Assembly (NCBI GenBank): GCA_039881145.1
Contig: JAYKKI010000127.1
Span: 3,599,501 to 3,663,500, forward strand
Length of the DNA stretch: 64,000 nucleotides
DNA from: Druceiella hillmani
Lineage: Eukaryota > Arthropoda > Insecta > Lepidoptera > Hepialidae
Direction: 5' to 3'
Positions 51,757-64,000 of this stretch are shown piece by piece (within the stretch, counting starts at the first letter, position 1; the number at the start of each line of letters is the position of its first letter). Under the pieces are notes generated by a model. It was given only the letters and a program-made list of their open reading frames with translations, was not told the origin of the DNA and made no database searches. The position numbers and the translations under genes were made by a program.

Positions 51757-52269
51757 TTATCTTAATAATATCCTAATGAATCTCGACTACTGTCATTAGA
51801 AAATAGTCATTGTAAGAAATCTAGGCTATAGGTTGCGAAGGTCAGATAGCTGTTGCTTCATTTAAAAACCGACACACGAAATTCCTTAGTTTAGGTAGAG
51901 GGCCCCATTTAAAATACGGGACAACGCTACTTCAAATTTGTAAGTAGATAGATTATGTGACATAATCCAACAATATATAATTTTTAGATTACGGTTATAA
52001 CATCGTAATTTCCATATGTTCGTTCAAATGATAAAGCAACATAGACCTTTCACTTTGGGACAAATTTAAATGAAATTTTACAGGAATGTGTAATTGAGTT
52101 ACTTGAATACATATAAAGAAGTGAAACATTTATATTTACTTTTTTAACATTAAAGATCTCCACATATCGAACTTGGGAAAGATTTTTCTTGTGGTTCTCA
52201 TAGAGTAGAATGTCAAAGAAAGGATTGTTTAAAACGCAACAGAAAAAGTCTAATAATATTTGTAATCAT

Positions 52270-52380
52270 CAATATCAACATCCTATCGTAGTTCGTCACT
52301 AGACGTAGACTTCTCCGTCTTCTTTCATCAAAACGATGAAAGTATTGCGTTTTCATCTAGAAATTAATAATTAAAGTAAG
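52270..52380 (+). other. First-exon-like block (unit B), promoter lost
   Basis: ATGAAAGTATTGCGTTTTCA at 52,336 and a GTAAG donor at 52,376 match 15,763 and 15,802 in unit A. The TATA box and most of the leader are gone, and a one-base indel breaks the frame. Confidence 0.3.
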
Positions 52381-55289
52381 GAAGCAAGGGTGTTTCCAAA
52401 CGAAATTTAGTTGATAAACCTGGATCACAACCGAGTCTGTATACATGTGCGTGCATACATATGAATGAATTGCTTTTTAAAGGCTTAAATAAAATGATAT
52501 AAATCGTCCGATCGACAAGGGGCTTTCTTATTAGAGAGTGCTCAGAGAAACGAGTAAAACGATAGGTTCTAAGCTCAGATATCCGCCTCGTCCTTGAGTT
52601 AAGCCAGAAAAAATGTAAACCTTTATCCTACAAAAAATAAAGTGAAACTAATTGAAACAAATTTAAGTATATTCGTACTCCAACATAGATGGCACCTATT
52701 GTTTTTAGTGTTAATCGGAAAAGTGCATCTTGAGATAAAGACAAGTATTTGAATTGTTTGCTTTGCCAGTTATTGCCTAGTCACTGTTACTTTATAACAG
52801 TCATGAGTTATTTGAATCAGCTGTTATTACAAAAAAATTAACCCGCATGAGTTTTATTTTTTTTTTAATCACAAACAGAATTTACCTTAAACTTAGATTT
52901 AAAACTCATTTTGATAAAAGTTACTCTATTTAGACCGCTCGTTTTATATGGCGCCCTCTACGTCAGAGGTGTGTCTTTAAAGCAATTTGTTTGTAGTAAT
53001 AGCCGCTCCCCCTGCCATCAAAATCAGAAAAATCAATATATCGACTTTAAAAAGAACTTTAAAACAAAATTGCTTAGGAAAATTAAGATTGTAAAATTAA
53101 ATATATATTGATAACCGAGTTCATCACACACCTGGAAATTTTTTTTTAAAAATAAACTATAAAGAAGATGAGTAAATAGTCATATAGTGTTGAGCCCGAA
53201 TGTGTCAGTCTTATGCAGAGAAAATGAGAAAAAAATTAGCCTCTAAAGTTTTATTTTTCTCGTCAATTGGTCTAATGAGAAATTTTTTATTTCTTATGTA
53301 AAATCAGATTATTTTTCGTAACAAATTCTACATGATATTTCTACGGAACACTTTAGATTAACAAGATTATGTGCAGATTAGCAAAGTTCAGATTATGTCT
53401 CGTTTTAATTTTCACACACAAATGTAACGTATTAACGCATGAAACTCGCAGCCTGACAGTGGCATAAAAAAGTCACGTGAAACACAAAAAGAATCAAAAG
53501 AAGACATTCATTTGATAAGACAGAACGAATATTAGATAACAGTATATTTGAATTAATATAGACCAGTCATACATTTAAAAAAAAAATACGATATTGCTTA
53601 TTTTTTGTAAGCGTTTTGAAAAAGTTATTTTGTACTTCATTAGGTTTTTATCGATATTTTTGTTATTTATTAACAATTCTTGATAAATAAAAAATTTAAT
53701 TTATGCGCGTTGATGAAGATAGTTTTTTTTTTGTTGCAGATTGTATTTTATTTTCTGCTATTTCATGATTGTCAATTACTGATTCTTTTTTATATTCTGA
53801 AAAATGCCAGTTTTCAAAATTAAGCTCTATTTTGTGCCAACAGACCCATTTTCACTCATCTCCTTGATAGTGTTAGGTTTATTTGGAACTCAATTTTTTT
53901 TTCATTAGTCGCCCCCAATCCTAATGTCGAATGCATGGTCAAACCATCATTATATCAATTTGTTCGTAGCACAGTAATTTTTTTTGATAACATTCTCGAT
54001 GAATAAGCGCATATTTATCGAAAAATTGTCTGCTAAATATTGGTAACGATTCCATTTTACAGTGCTCAATTTATTTTCATATTTCTTTCGCAATTCAAGG
54101 TTATTGTTGGAATAAATAAACGAATTACTTCAAAACTTAGGCATCATTTCAGACGTCTGTTTTTTTGCCTTAATTAATAAATTCAGTTAATAAAAACAAA
54201 CTAATTACCGATCGTCTAAGATGAACAATTTCTACTCTATTTTAACGCATGTCGTGTATAATCAATATCGCAAAGCAGCCGTTACGACATCCAATGTAGC
54301 AGTTCGCTTGGAACTCGGCAGAAGTGAACATTCCCCGTTTTTTATTTGCCTCTATGATGAAAACAATTACCCTTCTATTGTGATAATTAAACAATCGAGA
54401 GACAAAAGAATCACCAAAATCGGTGAAGTGTCGTGATCTATAGCATGTCCTCATACATGCATAAATTGTTACGTACAGACACGTGTTATTTCAAGGGACG
54501 AAGACGCAGGTCATTTTTCAAAGCAATTTTTGATCGCATAACTATTTTAAAAAATTAACAAATGGCATCATTTTATGAAGGAATATCTCTTCTATCAAAA
54601 AGCTATATTAAAGTTGATAACTTTTAAAATTACCCGAGTTATAATTACTTCTATAGTCAAAACTAGAGACTGATGTAGAGTCGATAATAAAATACATACC
54701 TGCGTGGTGTTCAACAGTAAATTTGACAAAAATCTCACAGTCCTACTACTTTAACAATTATCATCGAGTGAGTACATTTAATCCTTGTCTACTCAACTGG
54801 TAAATAATTTTTTTTTAATTCTAATGCAATTTAGCATTTATTAGTTTTGACATATATTACATACATTACTAAGTTATTTACACAGCAACCAATACGCACT
54901 TGGAAAAGTGCCGAAGACGTGATGTACTTTAGACTTATACTTTGATCAAACCAGTGTATAACTCCGTGCCAGCGTAAGAGCTCTGCGTATCAACATCTGA
55001 ATATCAATATTTGAGTCCCTACATAAAATATAAATAAAATTTGTCAAGTAGGAGTAAGACCCACACAGTCAGCGTTTCGTATTAAGTACTTAATCACGCA
55101 TTAAACTATATGATATTCATAATATTTTTCACCATTTAAATACATTGTTTAATTTGTCTACCATAGGCTTAAAATATCGTGAATTTCACAGAACACGCAT
55201 GGTTTAGATAAACTTCTAAAAATAGTATATTTATCGTAATTTTGACTGTATGGAGATTAGAAGAACATATTTTTTTGGATATTTTCAAC

Positions 55290-57190
55290 AATATCTTTGA
55301 AACAATCTTAAACATAATCGCGCTCTACTTATAAGTGAATTTATAAAATAATTCATTATTCGAGCATTTCTCGTAATTTATTATAATTGTTAGTAATCCT
55401 GGAAGTATACAAATATGTCCCTATAATCTAAAGTCAAAACTTTTGTAAGAATTAGCTTTTCATTTAATAATAAAAGAATAATGTTAGCCCACAAATACAT
55501 TATTTTGCACTTAGTGGACAACCCCAAGCCTCCAAATTGCGAAGGAAAATTATTTAGTTTCAATCAATTATTCAATTCTATAAATACATAGAAAATAATA
55601 CAACAGCTATTTTAATCTGAATCAAAGGAACTGCGTATTTCAATCGACACAGTTCTATTGATACGTTAGTCGTTAAAGTGAATTCTTTTTATTGATACTT
55701 ATTCAATGAATCTGTTCACATAGGTAAGATTAACCATGGCTAATATAAACATCTGAAATAACATTGATTGTTGGCATTTTTTGAAAAATATGTGAGATAT
55801 GCACTATTTATCCATATTAATATTTAAATAAATGTAGATAATGAATAAAATAATGTTTCTTGATACGGTACAGTTATTTAAAAACGTACATGAAATTATT
55901 TCGAAATTTATTATTCCCATGGATAGCAATATTTACATTTAGTGCTACCTCTTTGACAATCTAACCAATTACAAGATCTACAAACTCTAAAACACAGTTA
56001 GTCGAAAAAAGTTGAAAATACAATATTACGGACAAAACACAAATTTCTAAATATTAAAGAGAAAAGTTAAAGAAAAGAGTAAAATAGAATTATGGAGCTG
56101 CGGGCAAAATATATTACGAGAAGTTAATTTTTTCAAACGAACTTGTTTAATACAAGTTTCTGGGGTCAGAATCAAGTTGATTTCCATGTTTTGTAAGTTG
56201 AACTCTATAAATGGATCGTATATTGGGTACCAGGAGTGTAGATAATAAGGAGATAAACAAATCTGTTCCTTAGATAAGTAAATAATTGTAGAATTTGTTC
56301 GTCCGGATATTCCGTAGAGTATACATCGGATTTGACGATACTCCAAAGAAAGAACAAATCGAGTGGTGTTAAATCTGGAAGTCTCGGAGACCAGGGTAAA
56401 AGTCCACTGCGCCCTATCCAGTGACGATCATATTGCTCATCTAAGTATTCACGTACGTGAATACCGAAGTGAGGGGGCGCTCCATCATGCTGCCGCCACA
56501 TATCTCTGACTGCGCTCAAAGGCAAATTTAAAATAAAGTCTTCCACTTCATTACCCAAAAAATACAAATCATTGTCCGATGTCATTCTGGCAGGTCGGAA
56601 AAACGGACCTACGAGCTGATTACCCAAAATTCCCACCCATACATTTGAATTCCATTTATGCTGAAACCTTCCCTACCATTTTAAAAGTGGATTCGTATGG
56701 CTCCAGTATTGTTCGTTACGCATATTAAATATTCCATGACACGTAAATATGTTTTCATTTGACCATAAAATATGTCGAACGGATGATGGTGAATCGTCAT
56801 TCATGCGAATGAGCCACTGACAAAAAGTATGACGACTGGCTAAATCGTCTTCAGAAAATTGCTATAAAACACGATAGTGAAACGGAAGTTGTCCATCTTA
56901 TATGAGTGTATTTCGGACAAGCATTCTCGGTATGCAAAGAGATATGGCTGTCGAACGTATGCTGCGAATAGAATTTTCGGCAAATGCATCGAGGATAGCA
57001 TCTTCAGCCACGTGACGTCTTCTACCAACTGAGTGTCCTCTATCAAACGAGGGCTATACCTAACCAATACTATGAACCCGACTAGCCAATCATGCGACAT
57101 CCCGTTCATTTGGCTCTCTGACACGATTTGGATAAATAGCCGAATACCATATACTCGCCTGGCGACCATTGCAATCGCAGGCAATTAAGT
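55290..57190 (-). pseudogene. D,D41D transposase, split by an insertion (unit C)
   Basis: Counterpart of 19,866-20,939. From 57,190 downwards the minus strand gives YPNRVREPNERDVA, then PSFDRG, then a core with MWRQHDGAPPHFG (second D) and LTPLDLFFLWS (third D, again with 41 residues between). At about 56,290 the match stops; the C-terminal rest resumes at 55,404-55,290. About 880 bases lie between. The region before the core has frameshifts and stops. It keeps the 11 codons lost in B, but with stops. Inactive. Confidence 0.75.
55405..56289. other. Insertion inside the unit C transposase
   Basis: About 880 bp absent from the B copy. AT-rich, no inverted ends or coding frame recognised. The minus frame 56,047-56,346 runs across the junction and is not a gene. 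Confidence 0.6.
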
Positions 57191-57384
57191 AGTTCGTATC
57201 GTGATTAAGGGTATTAACTTAATTAATTAATAATTAATTTTTATTTTAAATTGAACATAAAGTAATTTAGACGTATTTAAAAAACTTGAATCAACTTATT
57301 TACAACAGATTAGGCATTTACAACGATTTAACGACGTAAATACAAAATGGTACAACTCACCTATCGATATTTTAATAGTTCAAA

Positions 57385-57687
57385 TTACAATGCTACCTGC
57401 TCCATGCACAAACGAGCATGTCTCCGAATGTTTTCTTTCACGCGTATTAGTATCATTCCGTCACGTTTCACTGTGTCAAATGCATCCAAAATTTTGTATC
57501 TTAGCTCGTCAACACTTTGCACCTCTTCTGTGTATACTAACCGTTTTATCTCCGACCATAAATGAAAGTCTACAGTTACGAGGTACCATGGGCAGGAACC
57601 CAACCAACGATCGCCAAATGCACCATTAAGGTACCCCCGTAACGCATTAAGGTACCCACATAAATTGCATTTTCTTTTAACCGCCAA
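57385..57687 (-). pseudogene. C-terminal fragment of a second transposase (unit C)
   Basis: The best kept copy of this fragment: about 100 codons in one frame, with FGDRWLGSCPWYLVTVDFHL, then SEIKRLVYTEEVQSVDEL and a tail RRHARLCMEQVAL. It matches the end of the D,D41D family, though the residues around the third aspartate are altered. Same layout as 21,114-21,340 and 938-1,300. Confidence 0.7.
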
Positions 57688-60441
57688 TGGGCGGGATCAT
57701 GGTCACGCGATTGTATCGCCTTACGCTAATTGGTTTAATTATCGAGTGGCTTATGTTTGAATCCCGAACAGGGTCGTATCGGAACGTTCTGAGTTACGCA
57801 CGTAAAACCGTATTTATACGGATTGATTATTTTTTTCGTTCTGATTTTAGAGTTAAGTATAAAATTTCATAATCGTAGATTGAGTCCGATAATTATTTGA
57901 ATGTGGCTACCGGTTAGTATTTGTGACAAGCATGAAGTAAAAAAATTCTTCATTAATTATTTTTAAAAATTAGTTTGACATTGCGAATTGATACTATTTA
58001 TGAAAGACATCAACTTTAGTTCTAGGTGTAAAACGAATAAAAAGTCACCGTTTACAATCTGCGTATCTACCTATAGCTTACACTATCTTTTCTCAACTTT
58101 ATTATGCTGCAATCTGTCCAAAACCTAAGATCTTCATGCAAAACATTCGTTTATTAAGCTTTTTATGGATGTTTTACAAAATTAAAAATTACCAGGTTAT
58201 AACAAGATGAAAAAATAAACTTAAAACTTAATAATTAAGCCTAAATGTCTTTAAAATTATTAACGTTAAATTAATTGAATTATTAGTTTAATTTTATAGA
58301 GTAAAGAGGTTGCAAAGATTTTTACTTAACTTCTGACTTTTTTTTTTAAAAATTCAATATTTTATCAGATAACTGGCTAAATCTATAGCTCAAAATTATT
58401 TTTTCCATATAGATTCAGCTATTTCTTACGTTAATTGTAGAATACCATGGACTTTATTTTTAATTAAATTAAATATTTATAAAAAATATTATGTCATTGT
58501 AGTAGTAAGGTAGAAATAGAATTTTAAAATATAATTCTAAACATATGTTTAAAAGAAAATAATGTATACTTTACGAAATTTTAGGTCACTACTGCCCCGT
58601 CGCCTGTTAGTAAATCAAAAGAATTGTGGCCAAAATAAAATAAAAATTATTCAATACACGTTGAATTTATCGTATAATTAAAAAACCGAAATATAGTTAT
58701 CGATCACGATTTTGATTAGTAAAAAAAATCTATTAACAAAGATTAAACAAAATAAATTTAAAATTATTCTTTAAAAATTACCACTTATATTTTTTATTGA
58801 AATCAACAAGATACTTCCATAATTATCCGAAGTAAATATTGCACAGTATGAACAAAGCTTCTAACGACTGTTTTATGTGACGTTCGAGGCTAAATTTCAT
58901 ATAGGCAATAACAAAACTTATTAAAGAATTATCTTTTCTAAATATTGTCTTTGTAAGATTCCTTTCGAAGAAGCATTAATATCTATAAGAATCCTCTATG
59001 TATACATGGTGCCGTTACTGCCATTTATATTCGTCTTACAACGGAAGCTCAGTTAATGTATCCAACATAAGATATATCTACACAATATTCAAAATGCGAT
59101 GAGATTACGACACAGTACTATTGATAAAAAAAATAAATAATGCAACACAGCTTTGTAGTACTTGTTTATTTTGTTTACATTTTAAAAACAAGGAATCATT
59201 TCTAATTTGTTGGTATGTCATAAAAGAGAAGTTACATTAAACAATCTAGTAAGTAGTACAATCTAGTCCACGTGGAGTATTAGCCAATAAAAATTAATTA
59301 TGCACTAGCGCTGTTATCATGCCCCATCCCTTTCTATCGTTCGATACTTTTCAAGGTGGCTTTCTATCTATTAGTAATGATCGGGCACTGCCGATAACAC
59401 ATGTGTGCATTTGATACGAACGAATGTTTTTTTCGTTATCATTTGTTGTATCGCGTAGTTTAAAACTAATAATTTAATAATTTCTAAGAGACTTGAAACT
59501 CAATTATTAACGCTCACTGAATAAAAAGCTCGAAATAAGAAAACGATGTACAGAATTTATCGAGGCAGACACAACGTTTCAGCTTAAAGTTCAAGCTGAC
59601 ATCCTAGTTAATTGTATTCCGTTCAAAGAAACAAAGGTTTTGAGAGGCAAAGAAGTTGAAAGTTACGATCCATACAAATACTTCAATTTAATAGAATGTT
59701 TAATTTATATTTAACGTGTTTATATAAACCAGACACCACGTAATACTTATTAAAGATTTATCTTTTCTTTCTTAAAAAAATATCTTTTAAGAATCACAAG
59801 TTTAAATGTCATTTGAGTTTACAGTCGTTGCTTCAATAAGCAAGTACAATGAACAAACCTCAGTAATAAGTATTTTAATTCCAAATGACGAAAGAAGTAA
59901 ACAAAACAACTCATAATTTCCACAATAAAAAATAAAATTCAACGCCTTACGTAAAATGAAAAAGTTTCGAAAATTAATATAAAAGCAATGTTATTTAGGG
60001 GCCTCGACTTTAAGCGTGGCGAGGATATTATAGTTTCTCACTACATATTGTAACATTATTTTATATAAGCAATCCGTTCCGGCTGCCCAAGGGTAGTCGA
60101 AGATTTTTCATGCGTACTGTATCAATGCGTGAAAGACCGCGCGTATAATTATACATAATTATAGACACCGTAATAACAACTATTAAATTATTCGTTATAA
60201 AAATATAGTACGGAAGATAAATTTGATCTATTTAAGTTGAGAAAGATCATTATAAAATTAAATTTGAGAAGAACTAAAACAGTTTTGCACAATAAGTTTT
60301 GAAGTATTAAGTTGACAAATCAAATTTTTTTGAAGTTATACTTCTTTGGGCGCATAATAAAAAGGAGTAAAATTTTTTAATAGTAAAATTTTACAAATAA
60401 GGCAAAAATTTCACAGAATGAATTTGCTCACCAAACATATA
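57688..60441. other. Gene-free unit sequence (unit C)
   Basis: Matches 21,450-24,600 in B, with indels (58,290-58,620 partly C-specific). No conserved coding frame. Confidence 0.55.
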
Positions 60442-61016
60442 TTTAAATAGTTTATTTGACAGATGAGTAGTCCACCCTCTTATTTTTCTACTGGCTTTCT
60501 ATCTTAAGCCAACCATCTGCCAGACTATTTCCGATTTGCTAAGTATTTATTTGCATTCTAAATAATGAAGTATTATTTTATCACTTATTATATATTTAAA
60601 ATTAATAAATTGCCATAAATTTTCAGCATTTTTATCTAATTGCCTTATTAATTTACACTTTATTTAGATTGTTTTAGTAAATTTAGCAATTAATTATAAG
60701 CACGTGATTACGTTAAATTATATGCTGAGAATTCATTAAAATTTGTAAACTAATTAAATGTAATTTTAAAGTTAAATTCATTTTTTTAAGAAATAATAAT
60801 TAATTTAATAAATAATAAAAATGGTATATTAAATGATAATGATTGTTATTTTAAATAAAAAGATAAAATTGTTTGCTACTCCGTATGACAAAATAATAAA
60901 GTTGAAGTTTGATAATTTGGAAAGAGTAATTGATAGGTAATTTGTCAAGCAATTGGCATAAAATCGAAAGCCGGCAGAAAAATAAAACAATGGTCCACTC
61001 ATCTGTCAAATAAATT
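60442..61016. mobile_element. MITE-like TIR element (unit C)
   Basis: The clearest copy: TTGACAGATGAGTAGTCCAC at the left end and GGTCCACTCATCTGTCAA at the right. Arms extend about 80 bp, with GGCTTTC facing GAAAGCC. Confidence 0.7.
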
Positions 61017-61756
61017 TAAAACTTGTTGTTTTTAAAATTTCATTATCTGATTTAATTTTAACTTTACCAACCATATTTATAATCAAGCTCCAATCTTTTT
61101 ATTACTTGATTTCCATCAATTATTTGTGTGCTAAACAAAGTAATATGTCTTGTATTACTCCAAAAAAAGTATAACTTTTAACGCGTGTACATAAGTACAC
61201 ATACAACAATAAAATGTTTATTACGCAGTTTATGTAATATATAGACGTATGCAGTCCTGCACTTTATCATATAACTTTCTAAGAAGAACAATATTGCGGT
61301 ACCTTATCTTCATGTATCTATAATAATTTAAGTAGCGCACACCGAGAAACCCCACCGACGAACGCTTTTTCCTGCTTAATCATTATTAATATACTAATCA
61401 TAAAATGTTCACAAAATATTAACCTAATTTATTAACCTTCTCCGTCAATCAGTCGATCCACTAATGAATACCGAAACATGAGTAATAACTTATAAAATCG
61501 CGTACACATAGACTTTGTTTTGTATTAATACGGCATGTTTTGGCGTAGAACTACGTCGCCTCGTCCCCGAAATTAGATAAATATTACATCCAATATAGGG
61601 TTCAACTTTATTTATTACGTTTAACAGCTTATGTCACCGAAACTAATCTATGTAGACCAATCGAAATATTTCATTCCATTATAGCCCAAACCTCTCATAA
61701 CACAAGTTTCAGCTATACATTTTTAAATCCCTGAGTATTGTTATATGTTATTAGTA
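61017..61756. other. Gene-free unit sequence (unit C)
   Basis: Matches 25,070-25,735 in B and 2,820-3,420 in A, then breaks off at 61,745. Confidence 0.55.
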
Positions 61757-61872
<116 letters not shown>

Positions 61873-64000
61873 TTAAGTACTACAAAAAAATGAAAAATTC
61901 CATATATGGTGTAAGATTTCATCTGAAAAGACTAGTCATTACGGTTTCAGAATTTCTATTTTCATTATCTTAGGTAGCATCTCTTCAGAAATGTACGTAA
62001 AAATATACAACTTAAAATTATGAAAAGCAGGATTTTTAGATGGCTACACAAAGGTTGTAGAAAAACTATAACTATGATTTTAGAAGACAGTCATTTTTGA
62101 GGTCTTCGCGATAATGGCCCTCACTACTTAATTATCTTGGTTATTTTAAAATATTTATTGTGCAAGGAATTCCATTTTCTTGATGTCCCATGACAAATAA
62201 ATTTCATTTCAAACGAGCTACGGCAATTTCAATGGGCAAGCACGATCCTTTTTTTAAATCGTGTGACGTGGTGTTTAGGTGCAAATTATTTTTAGGTATG
62301 CTAATATTTTTTAAGTTAAAGTGAAATAAATTGTTGCAGTGAAATGTTGTTGTGTTAATAATGAGTAAGCAATGCATATTTAATCACAAACGGTCCCAAC
62401 CACGAAACCCCAATCTTATCCAGACATTTATGACTGGCGTCTATCTAATATTAGATTAGCGAAAATAGGCCGTAGTAACTAACTCAAAGTGCCAAAGTAT
62501 AAATAAAGTAATAGTTTAAAAACCTAAAAAAGTACACGCTTTTAAAAATACTGCACTGAAAAGCAAATAATAATTGTCTAACTTGTTTTCTCTGTCTACT
62601 CACTAAGGACTTGAGGGTAATTTTTATTTGTTATTGAGTATAATATTTCAGCGTTGTCATAAAATCTAACTCAATTATCAATTAATCCTTTTCAATCACT
62701 TAATAAGAATTCGGAAAACAAAATCATATATTTTTTTAGAAAAAACGCCCCACGCCTTTACACTCAAATATTATATACCCAATAACAAACATGGCCTACA
62801 TTAAAATCCTTACCGAGTAGACAGAGAAAACAGGTTCGATAATTATTTTTCTTGTTTTTAGTGTGGTATTATTAAAATCATGTTTTTATTTCTATAAAGT
62901 ATTAATATATTTTTGTTTTTTTCGTGCTGTATATCTGTTTTAAGATTGATTTTTTTTATTTTTTGAAATTGTATTGTCATCGATTCTTGATACGTGTGCA
63001 AAATTTTAAATAATTCAGACGTCTGGAAGTGGGTGAAAATATAACTCAAAAATTCCGTTATCCTTTATAAGTTTCGTGAGTTTCATTTTAGAAGTGCATA
63101 AATTTTGTTTCACAGATTCATTACAAAGTTATAGTAACTTACAAGTTGATCTCATAAAATTAAAATGTTTTAAAAATGAAAAAAGCTCAGTTAAATATTT
63201 TACTTCATCGATTTTTAAAACAAACTAGCAATATTTCAAAAATAAAAATAATATTGGCAGCACGAGAAGAAGTAACAAGAAACTCGAAAGAACCATCGAT
63301 TTATAAATACTGTAAGTATACAATTTCCATACATATGATAAAACTAGAAAACATTGCGTCTCTGTGCATTGACATAAATAATAAGCAATAGAGTGCATTA
63401 AAATAATTTTTGTCATTTTTGTCGATTTTTTGTTTATGTCTTTATTTCTAAACGTGTGATATGTTTAGAAATCATAGAAACTACTGAACTGGATGCTACC
63501 GGATGAAGTGGTTATAAAAATATGTACAGAAATCAGGCGGAATTTCTAGAAAATTTTTTTTTGAAAAACTTGTCTTGAAAACATTTACTTTTTAGTTCTT
63601 CGCAATAGGTACACCCAATTAGAAGACACATAAATTTAATATTTGTAAAAATTAATTAACATTACATTAGTACAATAATAAAAAGTAGTTCTATCTACTT
63701 ATGCCTAGTAATTTCATAAATAAAGAAAATAATTTGTGTGCGACATAATTAAATTTCAATTAAAAAAAATACATATTTAAATTCACACGTCGCCAAATTC
63801 TCTCCGATGACGCCGTATAATATAAACGATTTAAATATGCTGAGATCGATTTTTATTTGAGTATTATAATTTCCGATTAATCCATAATTACATTATATAG
63901 AACAATATGTAATCCAGGGTTTAAGTAAATTGGCGATTCAGAGTTACACAAAACGTCGCCCTAACCATCCCGAGCGGCAATGTGTGTTCTTGTTCATAAT
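61873..64000. other. Unit C block matching A 6,945-9,150
   Basis: Conserved with A, including the exon-like donor at 63,312 (A 8,431). The frames 62,858-63,416 are not kept in A. The last 40 bases enter the GC-richer block of 9,110. Confidence 0.55.

Larger units (their letters stand above)
48691..55289. other. Unit B, right part: conserved but gene-free
   Basis: Matches unit A from about 11,800 to 19,860: 48,800 with 11,820, 49,380 with 12,735, 51,450 with 14,850, 52,270 with 15,640, 53,160 with 17,590 and 54,380 with 19,375. It lacks the fold-back element, the 227-bp duplication and the 53-bp array of A. 50,060-51,430 was not matched. The frames at 54,221-54,454 (both strands) are not kept in A. 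Confidence 0.55.
20177..56450 (+). repeat. Unit B of a large tandem array
   Basis: Second copy of the unit, expanded to about 36 kb. Most of the extra length is about 13.6 kb between roughly 35,110 and 48,700, which has no counterpart in unit A and contains the BEL/Pao element. A further 2.4 kb or so (about 32,570-34,970) is also extra relative to A. It keeps about 2 kb (22,004-23,980) that A has lost. It lacks the exon-like block found in A (8,340) and C (63,230). Confidence 0.85.

Noticed and set aside
54221..54454. Overlapping 70-codon frames on both strands
   Set aside because: Neither frame is preserved in the matching unit A segment (19,370-19,480).
56047..56346. 99-codon minus frame
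   Set aside because: It spans the junction of an insertion in the transposase and has no domain.

Overview
This window looks like AT-rich, gene-poor nuclear DNA of an animal, most likely an insect or other arthropod. The reasons are long (TA)n tracts, no intact host gene, and three kinds of decayed transposon typical of arthropod genomes: a Tc1/mariner-superfamily transposase of the DUF4817-like type with D,D41D spacing, an irritans-type mariner, and a BEL/Pao LTR retrotransposon. The species cannot be named from the sequence. Nearly every open frame longer than 60 codons is a shadow, a (TA)n translation or a transposon fragment.

The main structure is not a gene. The window is built from about two and a third copies of one large unit repeated head to tail. 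Unit A runs from base 1 (or earlier) to about 20,176, unit B from about 20,177 to 56,450, and unit C from about 56,451 to beyond the end. The same anchor blocks recur in the same order and orientation in each: the D,D41D transposase, a TIR element, a deleted mariner (A and B), GC-richer blocks, a 5S-like segment and a first-exon-like block. By eye the copies match at roughly three quarters to nine tenths of positions, broken by indels. Unit B is longer mainly because of about 13.6 kb between roughly 35,110 and 48,700 that A lacks, which holds the BEL/Pao element (39,036-44,972). Unit A lost about 2 kb near 1,750, and unit C lost about 3.5 kb at 61,745-61,877, where a (TA)n tract now sits.

Region by region: 1-1,300 transposase remnants; 2,288-2,812 TIR element; 4,590-5,005 mariner; 6,940-9,660 shared blocks and a (TA)n tract; 12,169-12,420 a 53-bp tandem repeat; 13,962-14,802 a fold-back element; 15,078-15,807 a 5S-like segment and a TATA/first-exon-like block; 16,354-16,810 a 227-bp duplication; 19,866-21,340 the best preserved transposase; 24,609-25,012 TIR element; 27,084-28,028 mariner; 32,749-32,937 a near-perfect palindrome; 39,036-44,972 BEL/Pao; 47,275-47,492 a GC-rich microsatellite; 48,700-56,450 the rest of unit B; 56,290-64,000 unit C.

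No genes are seen working together. The transposons are all disabled. The best candidates for something more are the 92-bp-arm palindrome, the duplicated TATA/ATG/donor block, the 5S-like segments, the hammerhead-like motif and the tandem array itself.
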